The translations under genes were made by a program, and so were the position numbers. A stretch of 6,104 nt of DNA, taken from positions 1 to 6,104 of the forward strand of contig CAZJXA010000207.1 in assembly GCA_964549785.1 (NCBI GenBank), given 5' to 3'. The notes under the pieces are model-generated. The model saw only the letters and a program-made list of their open reading frames with translations, did no database searches and was not told the DNA's origin. Of the stretch, positions 6,079-6,104 are shown piece after piece (the stretch's first letter is position 1; every line of letters begins with the position of its first letter). This DNA is from JBEIUO01 sp964549785 (lineage in GTDB: Bacteria; Planctomycetota; Phycisphaerae; Phycisphaerales; UBA1924).

Positions 6079-6104
6079 ACGATGACCGGCGCGGTTCACG
6101 GGAC

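Noticed and set aside
4039..6099. 686-codon open frame antisense to recQ (and a 573-codon one antisense to rpoN, 2318-4039)
   Set aside because: Their products are Arg/His/Pro/Leu-rich with no recognisable motif, and they lie wholly opposite genes with complete, well-conserved domains. Long antisense frames are a known by-product of GC-rich codon use.
6082..6104. ATG just after recQ that could begin another plus-strand gene (MTGAVHG...)
   Set aside because: Only seven codons are visible before the window ends, and I see no ribosome site in the three bases after the recQ stop. It cannot be supported.
1..6104. Defence system, toxin-antitoxin pair, mobile element, tRNA or CRISPR array
   Set aside because: Read on both strands, there are no spaced repeats, transposase or integrase motifs, cloverleaf-like stretches or paired small genes. 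The coding content is housekeeping plus one exported hypothetical protein and one DinB-like protein.

Overview
The window is GC-rich DNA, roughly mid-60s % GC by eye, with five coding regions, short intergenic gaps and no sign of phage, insertion sequences, tRNA, rRNA or CRISPR. The best guess for the host is a planctomycete-type bacterium, possibly Phycisphaerae-like. That guess rests on the style of the sigma-54 N-terminus (MKLAPRMIQSMEILQ), on a Tyr/Arg/Asn-rich secreted hypothetical protein, and on codon choice. It is an inference from memory of protein families, not something the sequence proves.

Layout. On the minus strand, positions 1-963 hold the first 321 codons of a secreted protein of unknown function that runs off the left edge. 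Still on the minus strand and upstream of it, 1118-1642 encodes a 174-residue DinB/YfiT-type putative metalloenzyme. An 85-bp divergent gap (1643-1727) separates it from a plus-strand block: recR (1728-2456), rpoN (2453-4042) and recQ (4108-6078). recR and rpoN overlap by four bases (GTGA) and are almost certainly one translationally coupled unit. recQ follows after 65 bp that contain three perfect tandem copies of CCTCGTGA.

How the genes relate. RecR (with RecO/RecF) and RecQ both act in processing and repair of gapped or stalled-fork DNA, so the plus-strand block joins two recombination-repair functions to sigma-54, the alternative sigma factor that needs enhancer-binding activators. No activator (bEBP), RecF or RecO lies in the window, so any functional link between sigma-54 and repair here is speculative.

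Most of the window is core housekeeping sequence and I see no clearly new system. The points most worth a second look are: RecQ departs from family consensus at two usually conserved helicase positions (HDFVPEY instead of HDFRPEY, and YVSAKR instead of YVSPER); the recR-rpoN coupling; the octamer array; an uncharacterised exported protein; two CxxxC pairs in the DinB-like protein; and a strong G-over-C bias on the plus strand that persists whichever way the genes point.
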